NCBI RefSeq assembly: GCF_008632455.1
Contig: NZ_CP043929.1
Coordinates: 4,340,001 to 4,404,000 of the forward strand
Origin: Methylomonas rhizoryzae
GTDB taxonomy: Bacteria; Pseudomonadota; Gammaproteobacteria; Methylococcales; Methylomonadaceae
Length of the DNA: 64,000 nucleotides
Direction of reading: 5' to 3'
Below are positions 8,035-18,282 of the stretch, one piece after another; position 1 is the stretch's first letter, and each line of letters opens with the position of its first letter. Position numbers and translations under genes: made by a program. Under the pieces are notes generated by a model, which saw nothing but the letters and a program-made list of their open reading frames with translations, was not told the origin of the DNA and did no database searches.

Positions 8035-9747
8035 TTAGTCCTTGGTTACGCGGTCGACTTCTTCCAGCGAGGTAATACCTTGCCGCACTTTCAACAAACC
8101 GGAAGCCCGTAAATCGTTGATACCTTCGGATTTTGCCAATTCAGCCATCTCCATCGAATTTCCGCCGCGAAGAATTAACGCCCGCATTTTTTCACTGATG
8201 GGCAACACTTGGTAAATCCCCACCCTACCTTTATACCCGTTGTTACAATGTTCGCAACCGACCGGCTCGTATAATTTGAATGTACCGATCTCCTCCTCGT
8301 TAAAACCAGCCGCTAACCAAACATTTGCAGGAAAATCGGCTTCCTTTTTGCAATGTTCGCACAACCTTCTCGCTAAACGTTGTGCCATAATTAAATTGAC
8401 GGCGGATACGATATTGAACGGCTCTATGCCCATTTGCACCAAGCGGTTGATTGTCTGCGGAGCATCGTTGGTGTGCAGAGTGGACAACACTAAGTGTCCC
8501 GTTTGCGCGGCTTTTACCGCAATACTTGCAGTCTCTATATCCCTAATTTCGCCCACCATTATAACGTCCGGGTCTTGACGTAAAAATGCTTTTAGCGCTT
8601 CGGCAAAAGTTAGTCCTGCCTTGGGATTGACGTTTACCTGATTAATACCCTCCACTGTAATTTCGACCGGATCTTCTGCAGTGGAAATATTTCGTTCGAC
8701 GCTATTCAGCAAGTTTAGCCCCGTATACAAGGAAACCGTCTTACCACTACCGGTGGGCCCTGTAACCAAAACCATTCCATATGGCTTATGTATGGCGTCT
8801 AAAAAATATTTTTGTTGCGCGGGTTCAAAGCCCAATTTTTCTATCCCGATTTGCGCACTGGTAGGATCGAGGATCCTCAATACAACCTTTTCGCCAAACA
8901 AAGTCGGACAGGTATTTACCCGAAAATCAATGGCTCGCGTCTTCGATAATTGCATTTTGATCCGCCCGTCCTGCGGCACACGGCGTTCTGCAATATCCAT
9001 TTTCGACATGACTTTGATGCGGGAAATAATTCGGTTAGCGATCCCGATTGGTGGGCTTGCGATTTCAGCAAGGATACCGTCCGCGCGAAATCGGATCCTG
9101 AATCGCTTTTCGAACGGCTCTAAGTGGATGTCGGAAACCCCTTTTTTTATCGAATCCAATAGAATTTTATTGACGAAACGAACGATCGGCGCCTCGTCGA
9201 TGTCGGAAGACGATACGTCTTCCGCCGGCTTTTCATCGCCGCCGGAAATATCGATATTATCTAAATCTTCGTCAAGTAAATTCCCCATTGTCGTATCAAC
9301 CGCTTCCAAAGCAGCATCGATACAACGGACTAACTTATCTTCTTCGACGAGAATATTTTCGGTATTTAACCGCGTATGAAACTTGATTTCATCCAGAGCC
9401 TGGAAATTTGTAGGATCTGCAGTTGCAATAAACAAACGGTTACCGCGTTTGAATAGAGGTAACGCATGATGTTGACGAATTAGTTTTTCGCTGACTAATT
9501 TGACCGGAATCGACGTGAGGTCAACTGCGTCCAGATCCAGCAGTGGCACCCCAAATTCGCTAGACGCTAATTTGGCGATAGTTCGACTATCGACTTGCTT
9601 GTTGGCAACCAGATAGGTTACCAGTGGTTGTTTTTGTTTTTGGGCCTCTTGTGCGGCTACAGCTGCAGCGTCTTCGGTTAGCAAGCCTTGTTGGACTAAA
9701 CATTTTGCTAAGCCACTAAAATGGATGTTAGGAGGAGCCGTCACCAT
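8035..9747 (-). CDS. pilB: PilB, type IV pilus assembly ATPase
   Basis: Hexameric extension ATPase that drives pilus polymerisation. The N-terminal MshEN-type domain spans residues ~1-150. The C-terminal motor has Walker A GPTGSGKT at 330-337, an Asp box (STAEDPVEITVEGINQV), Walker B (PDVIMVGEIRD) and a His box (TGHLVLSTLHTND). A tetracysteine zinc site (CEHC ... CEHC) follows. Family length of ~570 residues is matched exactly. First gene of pilBCD; the ~100 bases between it and the upstream response-regulator gene hold no pilin gene. Confidence 0.97.
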   Translation of the reverse strand: MVTAPPNIHFSGLAKCLVQQGLLTEDAAAVAAQEAQKQKQPLVTYLVANKQVDSRTIAKLASSEFGVPLLDLDAVDLTSIPVKLVSEKLIRQHHALPLFKRGNRLFIATADPTNFQALDEIKFHTRLNTENILVEEDKLVRCIDAALEAVDTTMGNLLDEDLDNIDISGGDEKPAEDVSSSDIDEAPIVRFVNKILLDSIKKGVSDIHLEPFEKRFRIRFRADGILAEIASPPIGIANRIISRIKVMSKMDIAERRVPQDGRIKMQLSKTRAIDFRVNTCPTLFGEKVVLRILDPTSAQIGIEKLGFEPAQQKYFLDAIHKPYGMVLVTGPTGSGKTVSLYTGLNLLNSVERNISTAEDPVEITVEGINQVNVNPKAGLTFAEALKAFLRQDPDVIMVGEIRDIETASIAVKAAQTGHLVLSTLHTNDAPQTINRLVQMGIEPFNIVSAVNLIMAQRLARRLCEHCKKEADFPANVWLAAGFNEEEIGTFKLYEPVGCEHCNNGYKGRVGIYQVLPISEKMRALILRGGNSMEMAELAKSEGINDLRASGLLKVRQGITSLEEVDRVTKD

Positions 9748-9845
9748 ATTTAAGTAATTTCTTCTAGTTGTGGCGTAACTATAGATGATTCAAGGATTTT
9801 GTCTACAGGTCTCACTGAGCACCGTCGCTATCACATAACAATCAA

Positions 9846-10640
9846 CTACCCCAACAACTGCATAATTAAGCGCTTTACCGAACCCGGCTCAAAGGGCTTG
9901 TCCAAGATCGCCGATACACCTGCTTTTTCGATTGCCGCTAATCGATTTTGATTTTGCTCACTCGTTACCATCATAATAGGTACCATGGCTCGTTCAAAAT
10001 CCTTCCGCATAGCCTGAACCATCTGCACACCGTCCATTTCAGGCATATGGTAATCGGTAACTATCAAATCGAAATAATATTCTCGGTAAAGTTGCAGACC
10101 TTGTTTGCCATTGGAAGCAGTCATTACACGTTCTATTCCAATATTGCTCAATACCTTGCGAATGTATTTAAGTGAAAACTCGCTGTCATCCACTAATAAT
10201 ACCTGCAAATCTTCTATATCAAAGTGTTGTATATATAGCTTTTGAGGATGTAGATATTCCACTGTAGCATATAAGGCCGTTTCCAACTCTCCCTGAGTAA
10301 AGGGTTTAGGTAATATAGCAATCGCACCAGCCTGTCTTATCGGTTCAAGATACTTAATGTTTGTTTCGCTCGAAATCAGCAAATAAGCCATATCGTAAGA
10401 CTCGCTGTCCTTTCTTATAGCGTGGACTAAATCCACGCCCGTCATATCGGGCAAATACATACTACTAATAATTAAATCAGGTCTACCATGCTTCAATTGT
10501 GCCAATAATTCACTTCCAGTGCTTATATCTGTTACCGACTCAATTCCACAACTTCGTAAATGTTGTTTGATAATGAGAGCTTGGGTATGCGAAGGCTCGA
10601 CTAAATAAATATCCAGCGTGGAAATTTCCTGTTCGTTCAT
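9846..10640 (-). CDS. Double-receiver response regulator (REC-REC, first domain a pseudo-receiver)
   Basis: Two tandem CheY-like receiver domains, residues ~8-130 and ~143-264, with no output domain. The second is complete: acidic pair in LLVDDSE, phosphoacceptor Asp in VTDYHMPEMDG, Thr/Ser in MVTSE and Lys in LDKPF. In the first, the phosphoacceptor position is Ser (IISSMYLPDMTG) and the acidic pair is reduced (YLVEPS), so it is unlikely to be phosphorylated. This suggests one switchable and one structural or docking receiver. It follows the HDOD gene by six bases, downstream of valS, and is separated from pilB by 98 bases. A role in pilus or chemosensory control is possible but inferred from position only. 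Confidence 0.85.
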   Translation of the reverse strand: MNEQEISTLDIYLVEPSHTQALIIKQHLRSCGIESVTDISTGSELLAQLKHGRPDLIISSMYLPDMTGVDLVHAIRKDSESYDMAYLLISSETNIKYLEPIRQAGAIAILPKPFTQGELETALYATVEYLHPQKLYIQHFDIEDLQVLLVDDSEFSLKYIRKVLSNIGIERVMTASNGKQGLQLYREYYFDLIVTDYHMPEMDGVQMVQAMRKDFERAMVPIMMVTSEQNQNRLAAIEKAGVSAILDKPFEPGSVKRLIMQLLG

Positions 10641-10646
10641 ATAGCA

Positions 10647-12089
10647 TCAATGTCGGATTCGGTATAGTGTCAAACCAATTTGCACTTGTTTTACGAAGTG
10701 ATTAACGATCGAGAAGTCTTCTATCGTCAATGGCCGATGGTGCACACCTCTATCACAATAAATCAATCCGATTGGTTTCATTTCGATTTGCACCGGAAAT
10801 ACAAAGCACTCATGTTTACCCATATGCTTTACAATTTGTGCCGTATAAAGCGATGGGTGTTCTTGCGGTTTGGCCCAAAAACCGTTTTTACTTTCTAATC
10901 CATGAAAAAGGATGTTTCGACCAGACTCCTCGTTTGTAAACTGAATCTTGTTAGAACCGCTAAGCTTGCTCCATCCTAACGATATTTTCTCTATTACTGA
11001 GGTCCTATTTTTATTTAATATCATAAACAGCGTCCTATCCATGTTAACGCCTCTATGAACACCCTCCAATACCATTTCTAGTAATATATTTATATCGATT
11101 GCCCCACTAACGTGCAACGCGATTTCTTGTAATATCTGTAATTGCAGATTCTTATAATCAAACTGTGTTTCCGATATTTTAGGCTCGATTTCCGTTACAG
11201 CTATTGATTCTTTACTAATATATTTCGAAGCATCATGAGCTCCAAATTGCTGAGCAATTTCAACTGCTTTTAAAGTACTCAAACTAACTTTAGCTTTAAC
11301 TTGCTCTTTGGACAAATCCGATAGACCAGCCAATTCTTGCACACAATCCATTAATTCTTTAGACTCTTCCCCGATTTCTAAAGCCCCGCAAAGCTTTTCA
11401 CTTAGCCTTACCAATTTAACTCTAATATCGTTAGTATCTTTGTTCGTCATAGCCGCCTCTATTAATCCACCAAGTCGCCATGATTGATTTAATTTACCGC
11501 CCAATTCCTCCAGAGTGAATCCCAAAACTCTTTTCTCAGCATCCAAAGAATTAACACCGACCTTAAGTAACTCTTGAATTTTCGCAGCAGCAGGACTATT
11601 CGAGCACCAAAAAGCGACTTTTCCAACATTCATCAACAAAGCAGCGACAAACACTTCCTCGGGCGATTTATCTCCCATTGATACGGCTAACTCTCTAGCC
11701 TGCACAGCGGAATGAATTGCCTTTGCGATTTCTCGATTTGCACATTCCTTATTAGCCGATGATAATATTGACTCAAAAAAAGAACATGCCAGCGTCAGCT
11801 CCCTGATCAATTGCATACCCATAATGACAATCGCTCGAGACACAGTGCCTATCTTTTGTCTCGAGGGGTTGTAATAAGGGCTATTGCTTATTTTTAGCAA
11901 CTTAGCAGTTAGATTTGGATCCTGCAAAATTATAGAAGCCAACTCCATAGCCCCTTTATTGTTGTCGTCTAATGCCGAATAAATTTGTCCTGCGGTATGG
12001 GAAAAAATCGGCATTTTTTCAACTTGTAATGTATAGACCCATTCCTCTAGGCTCTGCGGGAGCGTGGATAAAGAGTCATGCCGCTTCAT
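10647..12089 (-). CDS. HDOD-domain signalling protein with C-terminal GAF domain
   Basis: The N-terminal ~20-215 residues match the HDOD fold, a metal-free HD-like output domain: LEEWVYTLQVEKMPIF, LASIILQDPNLTAKLLKISNS and VSRAIVIMGMQLIRELTL. A linker follows, then residues ~320-480 resemble a GAF sensor (LQILQEIALHVSGAIDINILLEMVLEGVHRGV ... FVFPVQIEMKPIGLIYCDRG). HDOD proteins commonly act in regulatory phospho- or c-di-GMP pathways controlling motility and adhesion. The start codon overlaps the valS stop (TAATG), so the gene is coupled to valS, and a receiver protein gene follows it directly. No ligand can be assigned. Confidence 0.85.
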   Translation of the reverse strand: MKRHDSLSTLPQSLEEWVYTLQVEKMPIFSHTAGQIYSALDDNNKGAMELASIILQDPNLTAKLLKISNSPYYNPSRQKIGTVSRAIVIMGMQLIRELTLACSFFESILSSANKECANREIAKAIHSAVQARELAVSMGDKSPEEVFVAALLMNVGKVAFWCSNSPAAAKIQELLKVGVNSLDAEKRVLGFTLEELGGKLNQSWRLGGLIEAAMTNKDTNDIRVKLVRLSEKLCGALEIGEESKELMDCVQELAGLSDLSKEQVKAKVSLSTLKAVEIAQQFGAHDASKYISKESIAVTEIEPKISETQFDYKNLQLQILQEIALHVSGAIDINILLEMVLEGVHRGVNMDRTLFMILNKNRTSVIEKISLGWSKLSGSNKIQFTNEESGRNILFHGLESKNGFWAKPQEHPSLYTAQIVKHMGKHECFVFPVQIEMKPIGLIYCDRGVHHRPLTIEDFSIVNHFVKQVQIGLTLYRIRH

Positions 12090-14893
12090 TATAAACTTCG
12101 AATTTTGATGACTTGCTCTAACAAGCCGGCATGAGACAGTTTCAACGTTGCGAGCTTTTCTCGCTCTTTAACAATTACCTCAACAGGTGCCTTTTCTACG
12201 AACGATGTATTAGCTAATTTTCCTTCTATTCTGGGAAGCTCTTTTTCAATCCGTTGAATTTCTTTTTCCAGCCTTGCCAATTCAGCAGACTTATCGATCA
12301 ATCCGGCAATTGGTATCAATACCCGTAATTCACCAATTAATGCAATTGCCGCTTCCGGCGCATTCTCATTTAATTCTAAAATCGTGATGTTAGCTAATCG
12401 TCCTAATTTCAGTAAATAATCTGAATTCGCTAGCAACAGCTCGTGATCTTTTTCAGTGACGTTCTCCAATAGTATATCGAGCGGCTTTCCTGGAGCGATA
12501 TTCATCTCCCCGCGAATTCGACGTACCGCCAACAAAAAATCCATGACCCAAGAAATGTGGATTTCCGCCTCGTTGTCCAGCAAGTAATTATCGGCTTCCG
12601 GGTAGGGTTGTAACATTATGGTAGGTGCTTTGATTCCTGCTAGCGGAGCTATCCTTTGCCAAATTTCCTCAGTTATGAAAGGCATGATAGGGTGAGTCAG
12701 ACGAAGTAAACATTCGAATACACTCACTAGCGTTTGCCTAGTTCCTCTACGCAACAATTCGTCTTCAGCCTGCAATGTTATTTTAGCCAGCTCCAGATAC
12801 CAGTCGCAGTATTCATTCCAAGTAAACTCATAAATTGCTTGCGCCGCCAAATCAAACCGGTACTGATCGATTGCATCTCTTGTTACGCCGATTGTGCGAT
12901 TTAATCTCGATAATATCCAACGGTCGGCTTGGCTGTATCTACAATCGACATTATTAGCTGCGTTTTCTTCTCCTGCCGTATTCATTAATACATAACGCGC
13001 CGCATTCCATAGCTTATTGCAGAAATTACGGTAGCCTTCCGTTCGTTGTAAATCGAATCTTATATCTCGTCCGGTTGAAGCCAATGAAGCAAACGTAAAT
13101 CGCAAAGCGTCTGTTCCGTAGGATGGAATGCCATTGGGAAATTGTTTCCGTGTGGCTATTTCTATTTTTGGCGCATCTCTAGGCTGCATCAAGCCAGTGG
13201 TACGTTTTTTTACTAGCGTTTCAATATCGATTCCGTCAATGATGTCTATAGGATCAAGCACGTTGCCCTTTGACTTAGACATTTTCTGGCCTTCCGCGTC
13301 TCGAACCAGACCATGAATATATACCTCACGAAAAGGCACATCACCCATAAACTTTAGGCCCATCATGATCATCCTTGCCACCCAAAAAAATATGATATCG
13401 AACCCGGTCACCAACACACTTGTCGGATAATGCTCAGCCAACTCGGGAGTTTTGTTCGGCCATCCCAGTGTCGAGAAGGGCCAAAGCGCCGAGGAAAACC
13501 AAGTATCCAATACATCACCATCCTGCTGTAGCGGATAATCGTGACTCAAATTATGCCTTTCTCTAATTTCCGATTCGCTTCGACCTACATAGATATTGCC
13601 TTTTCCATCATACCAAGCAGGGACACGATGACCCCACCAAATTTGCCGGGAAATACACCAGTCTTGGATATTGCGCATCCATTCGAAATAGGTATTTTTC
13701 CAGTTATCCGGTACGAATTTTATTCGGCCGGACTCTACTGCTTCTATAGCGGGCCCTGCTAACGGTGCAATTTTGACGTACCATTGATTAGTTAAGTACG
13801 GCTCAATAACAGCTCCCGTCCTATCCCCGCGTGGCACCATAAGCTTATGATCAACTATTTTTTCCAATAAATTCTGTGCCGACAAATCGGCAACGATTTG
13901 CTTCCTAGCTTCAAAGCGATCTAACCCGATGTAGCCTGATGGAATAATCTGGTATTCGTCGTTATCGCGTATGGTCGCATCGGGCGTAAAAACATTAATC
14001 AATCCGCCATAAGGTTGTTCAGATATTGCCAGTGTTTGCTTATGACGCCCCCACACTTCGTAATCGTTGAAATCATGTGCAGGAGTAATTTTGACGCAGC
14101 CCGAACCAAACTCAGGATCGACGTATTCATCTGCAATAATAGGAATAAGTCTTCCGGTCAGCGGTAATTCTACCAACTCGCCAATTAAATGTTTATAGCG
14201 CTCATCACCTGGATGCACAGCAACGGCAGAATCGCCCAACATCGTTTCCGGCCGTGTTGTCGCCACCACCAAGTATCTGGAGCCGTTGGATAATGGATAA
14301 CGAAGATGCCACATTGAGCCATTTTCTTCTGCCGACAGAACTTCCAAATCCGAAACTGCCGTATGTAATACAGGATCCCAATTTACTAGGCGTTTACCGC
14401 GATATATAAGACCCTCTTCGTACAATTGAATAAATACTTCTCTGACGGCATCGGACATTCCTTCGTCCATCGTGAACCGCTCTTTTGCCCAATCGAGCGA
14501 AGACCCCATTCGCCTTAGTTGGCGAGTAATCATTCCGCCGGATTGCTTTTTCCACTCCCAGATTTTATCTACGAATTTATCCCTACCAAACTCATGACGC
14601 GTCTTCCCTTCTGCGTTTATCAATCTCTCCACGACCATTTGCGTTGCTATTCCGGCATGATCTGTTCCGGGTTGCCATAGAGTATTGCAACCTTTCATTC
14701 TATGGTATCGACTCAACGCATCCATTATTGTGTCCTGAAACGCATGCCCCATGTGCAAGCTACCGGTCACATTCGGTGGTGGAATCATGATGCAATAAGA
14801 ACTCCCATTGCGGTTCGCAGCAAAGTATCCTGCTTCTTCCCATACTTGATACCAACGTTGTTCTATTGCATGAGGCGAATAAATTTTATCCAT
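12089..14893 (-). CDS. valS: Valyl-tRNA synthetase
   Basis: Class I aminoacyl-tRNA synthetase charging tRNA-Val. The HIGH-type motif ([13 protein letters not shown]) is near residue 40, KMSKSKGN is near residue 545, and an editing domain lies between them ([17 protein letters not shown]). An anticodon-binding domain and a C-terminal coiled-coil arm ([21 protein letters not shown]) follow. The 934-residue length is normal. Little Shine-Dalgarno sequence precedes the ATG at 14893; the upstream DNA is very AT-rich with TATATTATATAA, a plausible -10 region. First gene of a valS-HDOD-REC unit. Confidence 0.97.
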   Translation of the reverse strand: MDKIYSPHAIEQRWYQVWEEAGYFAANRNGSSYCIMIPPPNVTGSLHMGHAFQDTIMDALSRYHRMKGCNTLWQPGTDHAGIATQMVVERLINAEGKTRHEFGRDKFVDKIWEWKKQSGGMITRQLRRMGSSLDWAKERFTMDEGMSDAVREVFIQLYEEGLIYRGKRLVNWDPVLHTAVSDLEVLSAEENGSMWHLRYPLSNGSRYLVVATTRPETMLGDSAVAVHPGDERYKHLIGELVELPLTGRLIPIIADEYVDPEFGSGCVKITPAHDFNDYEVWGRHKQTLAISEQPYGGLINVFTPDATIRDNDEYQIIPSGYIGLDRFEARKQIVADLSAQNLLEKIVDHKLMVPRGDRTGAVIEPYLTNQWYVKIAPLAGPAIEAVESGRIKFVPDNWKNTYFEWMRNIQDWCISRQIWWGHRVPAWYDGKGNIYVGRSESEIRERHNLSHDYPLQQDGDVLDTWFSSALWPFSTLGWPNKTPELAEHYPTSVLVTGFDIIFFWVARMIMMGLKFMGDVPFREVYIHGLVRDAEGQKMSKSKGNVLDPIDIIDGIDIETLVKKRTTGLMQPRDAPKIEIATRKQFPNGIPSYGTDALRFTFASLASTGRDIRFDLQRTEGYRNFCNKLWNAARYVLMNTAGEENAANNVDCRYSQADRWILSRLNRTIGVTRDAIDQYRFDLAAQAIYEFTWNEYCDWYLELAKITLQAEDELLRRGTRQTLVSVFECLLRLTHPIMPFITEEIWQRIAPLAGIKAPTIMLQPYPEADNYLLDNEAEIHISWVMDFLLAVRRIRGEMNIAPGKPLDILLENVTEKDHELLLANSDYLLKLGRLANITILELNENAPEAAIALIGELRVLIPIAGLIDKSAELARLEKEIQRIEKELPRIEGKLANTSFVEKAPVEVIVKEREKLATLKLSHAGLLEQVIKIRSL

Positions 14894-15575
14894 AATTTTT
14901 TAATACTTATATAATATAAATAAGAATTCAGAATTTTTATTAAATTCACACACTCAACTAATCATCAAGCCACATATATTCAAAGCATTAGCATTATTTT
15001 CCTTATATATCTTAAAGCTCGACAATGGCTAAACAGCTTTCAATTATTGCTTTTTAATACAAATATAAATAATACAAAAATCGAACCTAGAAATAATACC
15101 TACCCTTTAAAACAATCAAGTAGCCCTACCCAATACGATTTACTTAGAAATATCCGAATCTCATTCAGAATTGTAACCCGCACATTCCGCACACTGAAGA
15201 CGCAAACCAATCAGTTACATATCTTAATATTGGAGCACCATTTGTTTTTGAAACAATCAAGATCGAAAGCCTCCCTTTATCAACCTCCAACAATCATCGC
15301 TTTATCAGATTTCGTTTTTATTCTTATGTTTTGAGCAGGGCAGTGAAATACTCAAATTTAGTACGTACCTTTAATACACAAGTCAACATGCGAGTACTCG
15401 CCAAGCCTTTGTTCACCTGACCTAAGCAAAACTTGCGTATAGCGAGACAAGTAAAACTTTTTATAAATTTTTCGATTCTTTGCCGTGCAAATGCGATTTT
15501 CGGAATAAGCAGGCACACTTATCTATCTTGTATTTTAGTTAAGCTCTAGTAGTAATTTTAAAAAACCTTATCGCA
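14894..15575. other. AT-rich intergenic region without a convincing gene
   Basis: About 680 bases between valS and the lipoprotein gene, clearly richer in A/T than the flanks. Short frames exist on both strands (15047-15334 plus, 15324-15518 minus). They lack ribosome sites and recognisable motifs and I do not call them. The minus frame could be a relic of a longer gene, but no terminal repeats or transposase motifs were found. The valS promoter must lie in the first ~100 bases. Confidence 0.5.
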
Positions 15576-15989
15576 TCATTTTGCCTGTTTTTGCTCGGAA
15601 AGGGACTCTTCCCCTGCAGTTACGATTCCATTTAAACATTCAACAACACTTTGCGCATAATTTGCTCGCGCCTCTGCTAACGATTTTGCAGATCCGAACG
15701 CAACCGCAAGCTCTTTTATTTCACCCACAGGGTCTGTTGATTCGGCTAACTTCATCATTCTAATATAGCTTTCATATGCTTCTTTTTTGCGTGGATCCAA
15801 CGGTGTAAAACCGGGCATTTTACTACTCGTTTCCATGACGACACATTTAGCCATCTCATTTATATCAACTTTATAATCCATTACATCTTGATCTTTTTTT
15901 AGCTGCTCCATCACTGCGGCTTCATATTCGCTTTTCTCTTGGCATCCTAATAACCCCAATAACACAGCAACGACAACTATTTTTTGCAT
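15576..15989 (-). CDS. Small putative lipoprotein of unknown function, downstream of pmoB
   Basis: About 137 residues, starting MQKIVVVAVLLGLLGCQEKSE, a short lipoprotein signal with lipobox LLGC (acylated Cys near residue 16). The mature part is charged and largely helical (EYEAAVMEQLKKDQDVMDYKVDINEMAKCVVME), with two further cysteines that could form a disulfide. ATG 15989 is chosen so the signal peptide begins with MQK; upstream in-frame starts at 16025 and 16004 would put extra charged residues before it. It is separated from pmoB by an intrinsic terminator, so it probably has its own promoter in 15990-16040. I do not recognise the family. Periplasmic or outer-membrane-inner-leaflet location is inferred from the lipobox. 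Confidence 0.65.
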   Translation of the reverse strand: MQKIVVVAVLLGLLGCQEKSEYEAAVMEQLKKDQDVMDYKVDINEMAKCVVMETSSKMPGFTPLDPRKKEAYESYIRMMKLAESTDPVGEIKELAVAFGSAKSLAEARANYAQSVVECLNGIVTAGEESLSEQKQAK

Positions 15990-16040
15990 GATTTTGTAAT
16001 CCATCCGGTTAAATACAATATTCATTTATTTGGTCTACAA

Positions 16041-16080
16041 CAAAAAAAAGCCCCCGCTACCTAGATGGTAGCGGAGGCTT
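16041..16080 (-). terminator. Rho-independent terminator of the pmoCAB operon
   Basis: Read on the minus strand, a stem of 5+8 base pairs (AAGCC and CCGCTACC arms, one mismatch at 53/75) encloses a five-base loop at 16062-16066. A run of eight T's follows (the A-run at 16042-16049 on the plus strand). It lies 38 bases past the pmoB stop. The U-tract is on the minus-strand side only, so it serves pmoB and not the lipoprotein gene. Confidence 0.9.
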
Positions 16081-16117
16081 ATTCTGTCCTAATTGACTAT
16101 TAGAACACCTTCATTTA

Positions 16118-17362
16118 TTAGATGAAAGTTGGAATCAGCGGAGCGTCAACAGTTACCATTTGACGTGTTCCGTTTTCATCCCAGAAGAACAACAAACCAG
16201 CGAAACGGCTATCTGGGTCGTAGATCAAGTCAGCCAGACGATATACTTCCCAAGCAGCGTCAGAAGCAGTAACTTCAACGGTGCGGGTTTCGCCTGGAGC
16301 AAGCGGACTGTTATCGCTAACGGTCAAACCTTCTTCAGCCAACAAGTCATCTGGATAGTTGGTATCGTCTTCGTGAACAGCAGGATCCAAGAAGCGAACA
16401 CCTGCAGTGTTGAACTCACCCAAACGTACTGCTGAATCACCGTTATTGGTAACGGTTAAAGTCATTTGCATTGCACGACCAGGTACGCGATAAGTCGCGT
16501 CGTCAACTTTAACTGAAACAGTTGACTCAGGCATTTGGTAAGTTTTCATGCCACGCAACAAACCAGCTTGCAGTGGAGTGGTCACAGGATACTTTTCGTT
16601 GGTAGCACCCATTGACGCAGCAACGATAACCATGGTACCAACACCGAACAACATACCGACTTTTTTATCGCCAGAGCTGATCAGAGTGTCTGCTTTGCCA
16701 GTGCTTACAGCAATGTGACGTGGAACGAACATTGGGCGTTTGATCCAGAACAGCAACCAAGCGAACGCAATGCCAAACCATACTGCGTGCCAGAAGTAAA
16801 CGTTATCCAGCGCGTATTTTTCCAGATCAATGGTTTGACCGGTCAAAGTAGTTACTGGGTTAACGAATTGGCTCATTGAACCGGTAATGGTTACCCATTT
16901 TCCTGGCCCGATGATAGGACCACCGCCCTCAACGTTCATCATAGAGTGAACGTGCCAGTCACCTGGACGACGTGCTTTCAACAGTACTTTGAACTCATAA
17001 ACTTCGCCCAATTCCAATGAAACTGAACGAGGAACCAACTGACCACCAATCCAAGAACCTGCACGGATAAATACAGGGCCTGGGATACCTACGTTCAAGA
17101 AGGATACTTCCGGTTTATCAACAGTTTCCGGCCATCCTGCAAAAACCAGGAACTTACCAGAAATAGTCATGGTTTCGTTCACAGCCACTTCTTCTTTTGA
17201 CCAGTTCAAGTCAAACCAGTGGATAGTACGCATACGCATGAACGCAGCCTGTGATTTTTCACCGTGAGCAGAAGCTGCTGGCGCGTAGAACATCGCTGCT
17301 GTCAATGAGATCAGCAGGGCGACAAAGGACAGTTTTGCAACTTTGTCTTTAATTATTTTCAT
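16118..17362 (-). CDS. pmoB: Particulate methane monooxygenase subunit B (PmoB)
   Basis: Large periplasmic subunit of the membrane copper enzyme that oxidises methane to methanol. From ATG 17362 the protein is 414 residues. A frame extending to 17425 exists, but only 17362 has the strong gaggaggaaat site and a clean signal peptide. The signal ends ASA|H, making His33 the first mature residue, one of the copper ligands. The other two are in DWHVHSM (HxH motif, equivalent of His137/His139). Two cupredoxin-like domains flank two membrane helices (DNVYFWHAVWFGIAFAWLLFW and VGMLFGVGTMVIVAASM). Last gene of pmoCAB; the terminator lies 38 bases downstream. Confidence 0.98.
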   Translation of the reverse strand: MKIIKDKVAKLSFVALLISLTAAMFYAPAASAHGEKSQAAFMRMRTIHWFDLNWSKEEVAVNETMTISGKFLVFAGWPETVDKPEVSFLNVGIPGPVFIRAGSWIGGQLVPRSVSLELGEVYEFKVLLKARRPGDWHVHSMMNVEGGGPIIGPGKWVTITGSMSQFVNPVTTLTGQTIDLEKYALDNVYFWHAVWFGIAFAWLLFWIKRPMFVPRHIAVSTGKADTLISSGDKKVGMLFGVGTMVIVAASMGATNEKYPVTTPLQAGLLRGMKTYQMPESTVSVKVDDATYRVPGRAMQMTLTVTNNGDSAVRLGEFNTAGVRFLDPAVHEDDTNYPDDLLAEEGLTVSDNSPLAPGETRTVEVTASDAAWEVYRLADLIYDPDSRFAGLLFFWDENGTRQMVTVDAPLIPTFI

Positions 17363-17454
17363 ATTTCCTCCTCTATTACTAGAGAACCTTGTAATTTTAA
17401 GATCTTCTGGCAACAAACCAAACATGCCAGTCGTTTATCAACAAAATCTTCGAA

Positions 17455-18204
17455 TTAAGAAGCGTCGTCGGCGATAAAGTCGGTTTTAGAAAACCAACGA
17501 CCGAAGAAGTGCCACAAGAAGTAAATGATGATAGAAACGAATCCAGAGAAGAACGCTGATACAGGCGCAACGTCTTTACCGAAAGTTCTTAAAGTACCTT
17601 TCTCTACCATACGGATGTACTCAGGAGTACCAGTACGTACATAGTGATAACCTTGCAAGTCCGCCAAAGTCATCATCATGCCGTTGTACTCTACAGGCAC
17701 GTGCAGAGGAGCGATAACCGGCCAGTTACCTGGATAGAACAACAGACCGTAAGCCAAACCACCAACTACCGCTGTCAAAGTCATGCTGCTGCCCAGCATC
17801 AGAATGACGTCCAGAACGATTGCACCTGGCAACAAGTTTGATGGGAAGCAGATGTTTACTGGGAAATATGTCCAGCCCCAGAAATTGAAGTAGCGGTTAA
17901 TCCACTCACCAACCATCAGAGCAACCACAGACAAGGTTGCACCAACTGGTAAACGGTATCTCCACCACAAGCAAGCTTGAACAGCCGCAGGGAATGTAAT
18001 GGAAACGATAGGTGCTACAGTAACCCATAGACGTCTATCTTTCCAGTCGGTCCAGAAATCCCAGTCACCACCGGTCAACATGTAGTGAATGTGATAACCG
18101 CCCAAAACTGCTGTAAACAGTGTAAAGAGAATCATCCAGTCAAACGCACGGGAAACTTGCACCGCTTCCGCACGTGAACGTACAGCTGATTGAGATGCGC
18201 TCAT
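17455..18204 (-). CDS. pmoA: Particulate methane monooxygenase subunit A (PmoA)
   Basis: Polytopic membrane subunit of pMMO, the usual phylogenetic marker of methanotrophs. The hallmark region GGDWDFWTDWKDRRLWVTV, corresponding to the common pmoA primer site, is intact, as are the later segments INRYFNFWGWTYFPVNICFP and LLFYPGNWPVIAPLHVPVEYN. The 249-residue length is typical. The ATG is preceded by a perfect AGGAGGT ribosome site. It lies 118 bases after pmoC and 92 before pmoB. The C-A-B order argues against the pxmABC paralogue. Confidence 0.98.
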   Translation of the reverse strand: MSASQSAVRSRAEAVQVSRAFDWMILFTLFTAVLGGYHIHYMLTGGDWDFWTDWKDRRLWVTVAPIVSITFPAAVQACLWWRYRLPVGATLSVVALMVGEWINRYFNFWGWTYFPVNICFPSNLLPGAIVLDVILMLGSSMTLTAVVGGLAYGLLFYPGNWPVIAPLHVPVEYNGMMMTLADLQGYHYVRTGTPEYIRMVEKGTLRTFGKDVAPVSAFFSGFVSIIIYFLWHFFGRWFSKTDFIADDAS

Positions 18205-18260
18205 TAGCTTACCTCCTAAAGAATTAAAATTATTTTTTATTACTTTTCTTACCTTATCTC

Positions 18261-18282
18261 GTCCTGCCTATAAAAGCAGGAC
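18261..18282 (-). promoter_or_regulatory. Intergenic hairpin between pmoC and pmoA
   Basis: Perfect seven-base-pair stem GTCCTGC/GCAGGAC with an eight-base loop in the 118-base pmoC-pmoA spacer. No T-run follows on either strand, so it is not an obvious terminator. An mRNA-processing or stability element that tunes pmoC against pmoAB is the simplest reading. Confidence 0.6.

Noticed and set aside
15324..15518. 64-codon minus-strand frame, possibly a transposase relic
   Set aside because: No catalytic motif, no inverted repeats or target duplication and no ribosome site.
17363..17425. Longer start for PmoB
   Set aside because: The extra 21 residues precede a strong ribosome site and signal peptide at 17362; using 17362 puts the copper ligand at His33 as expected.
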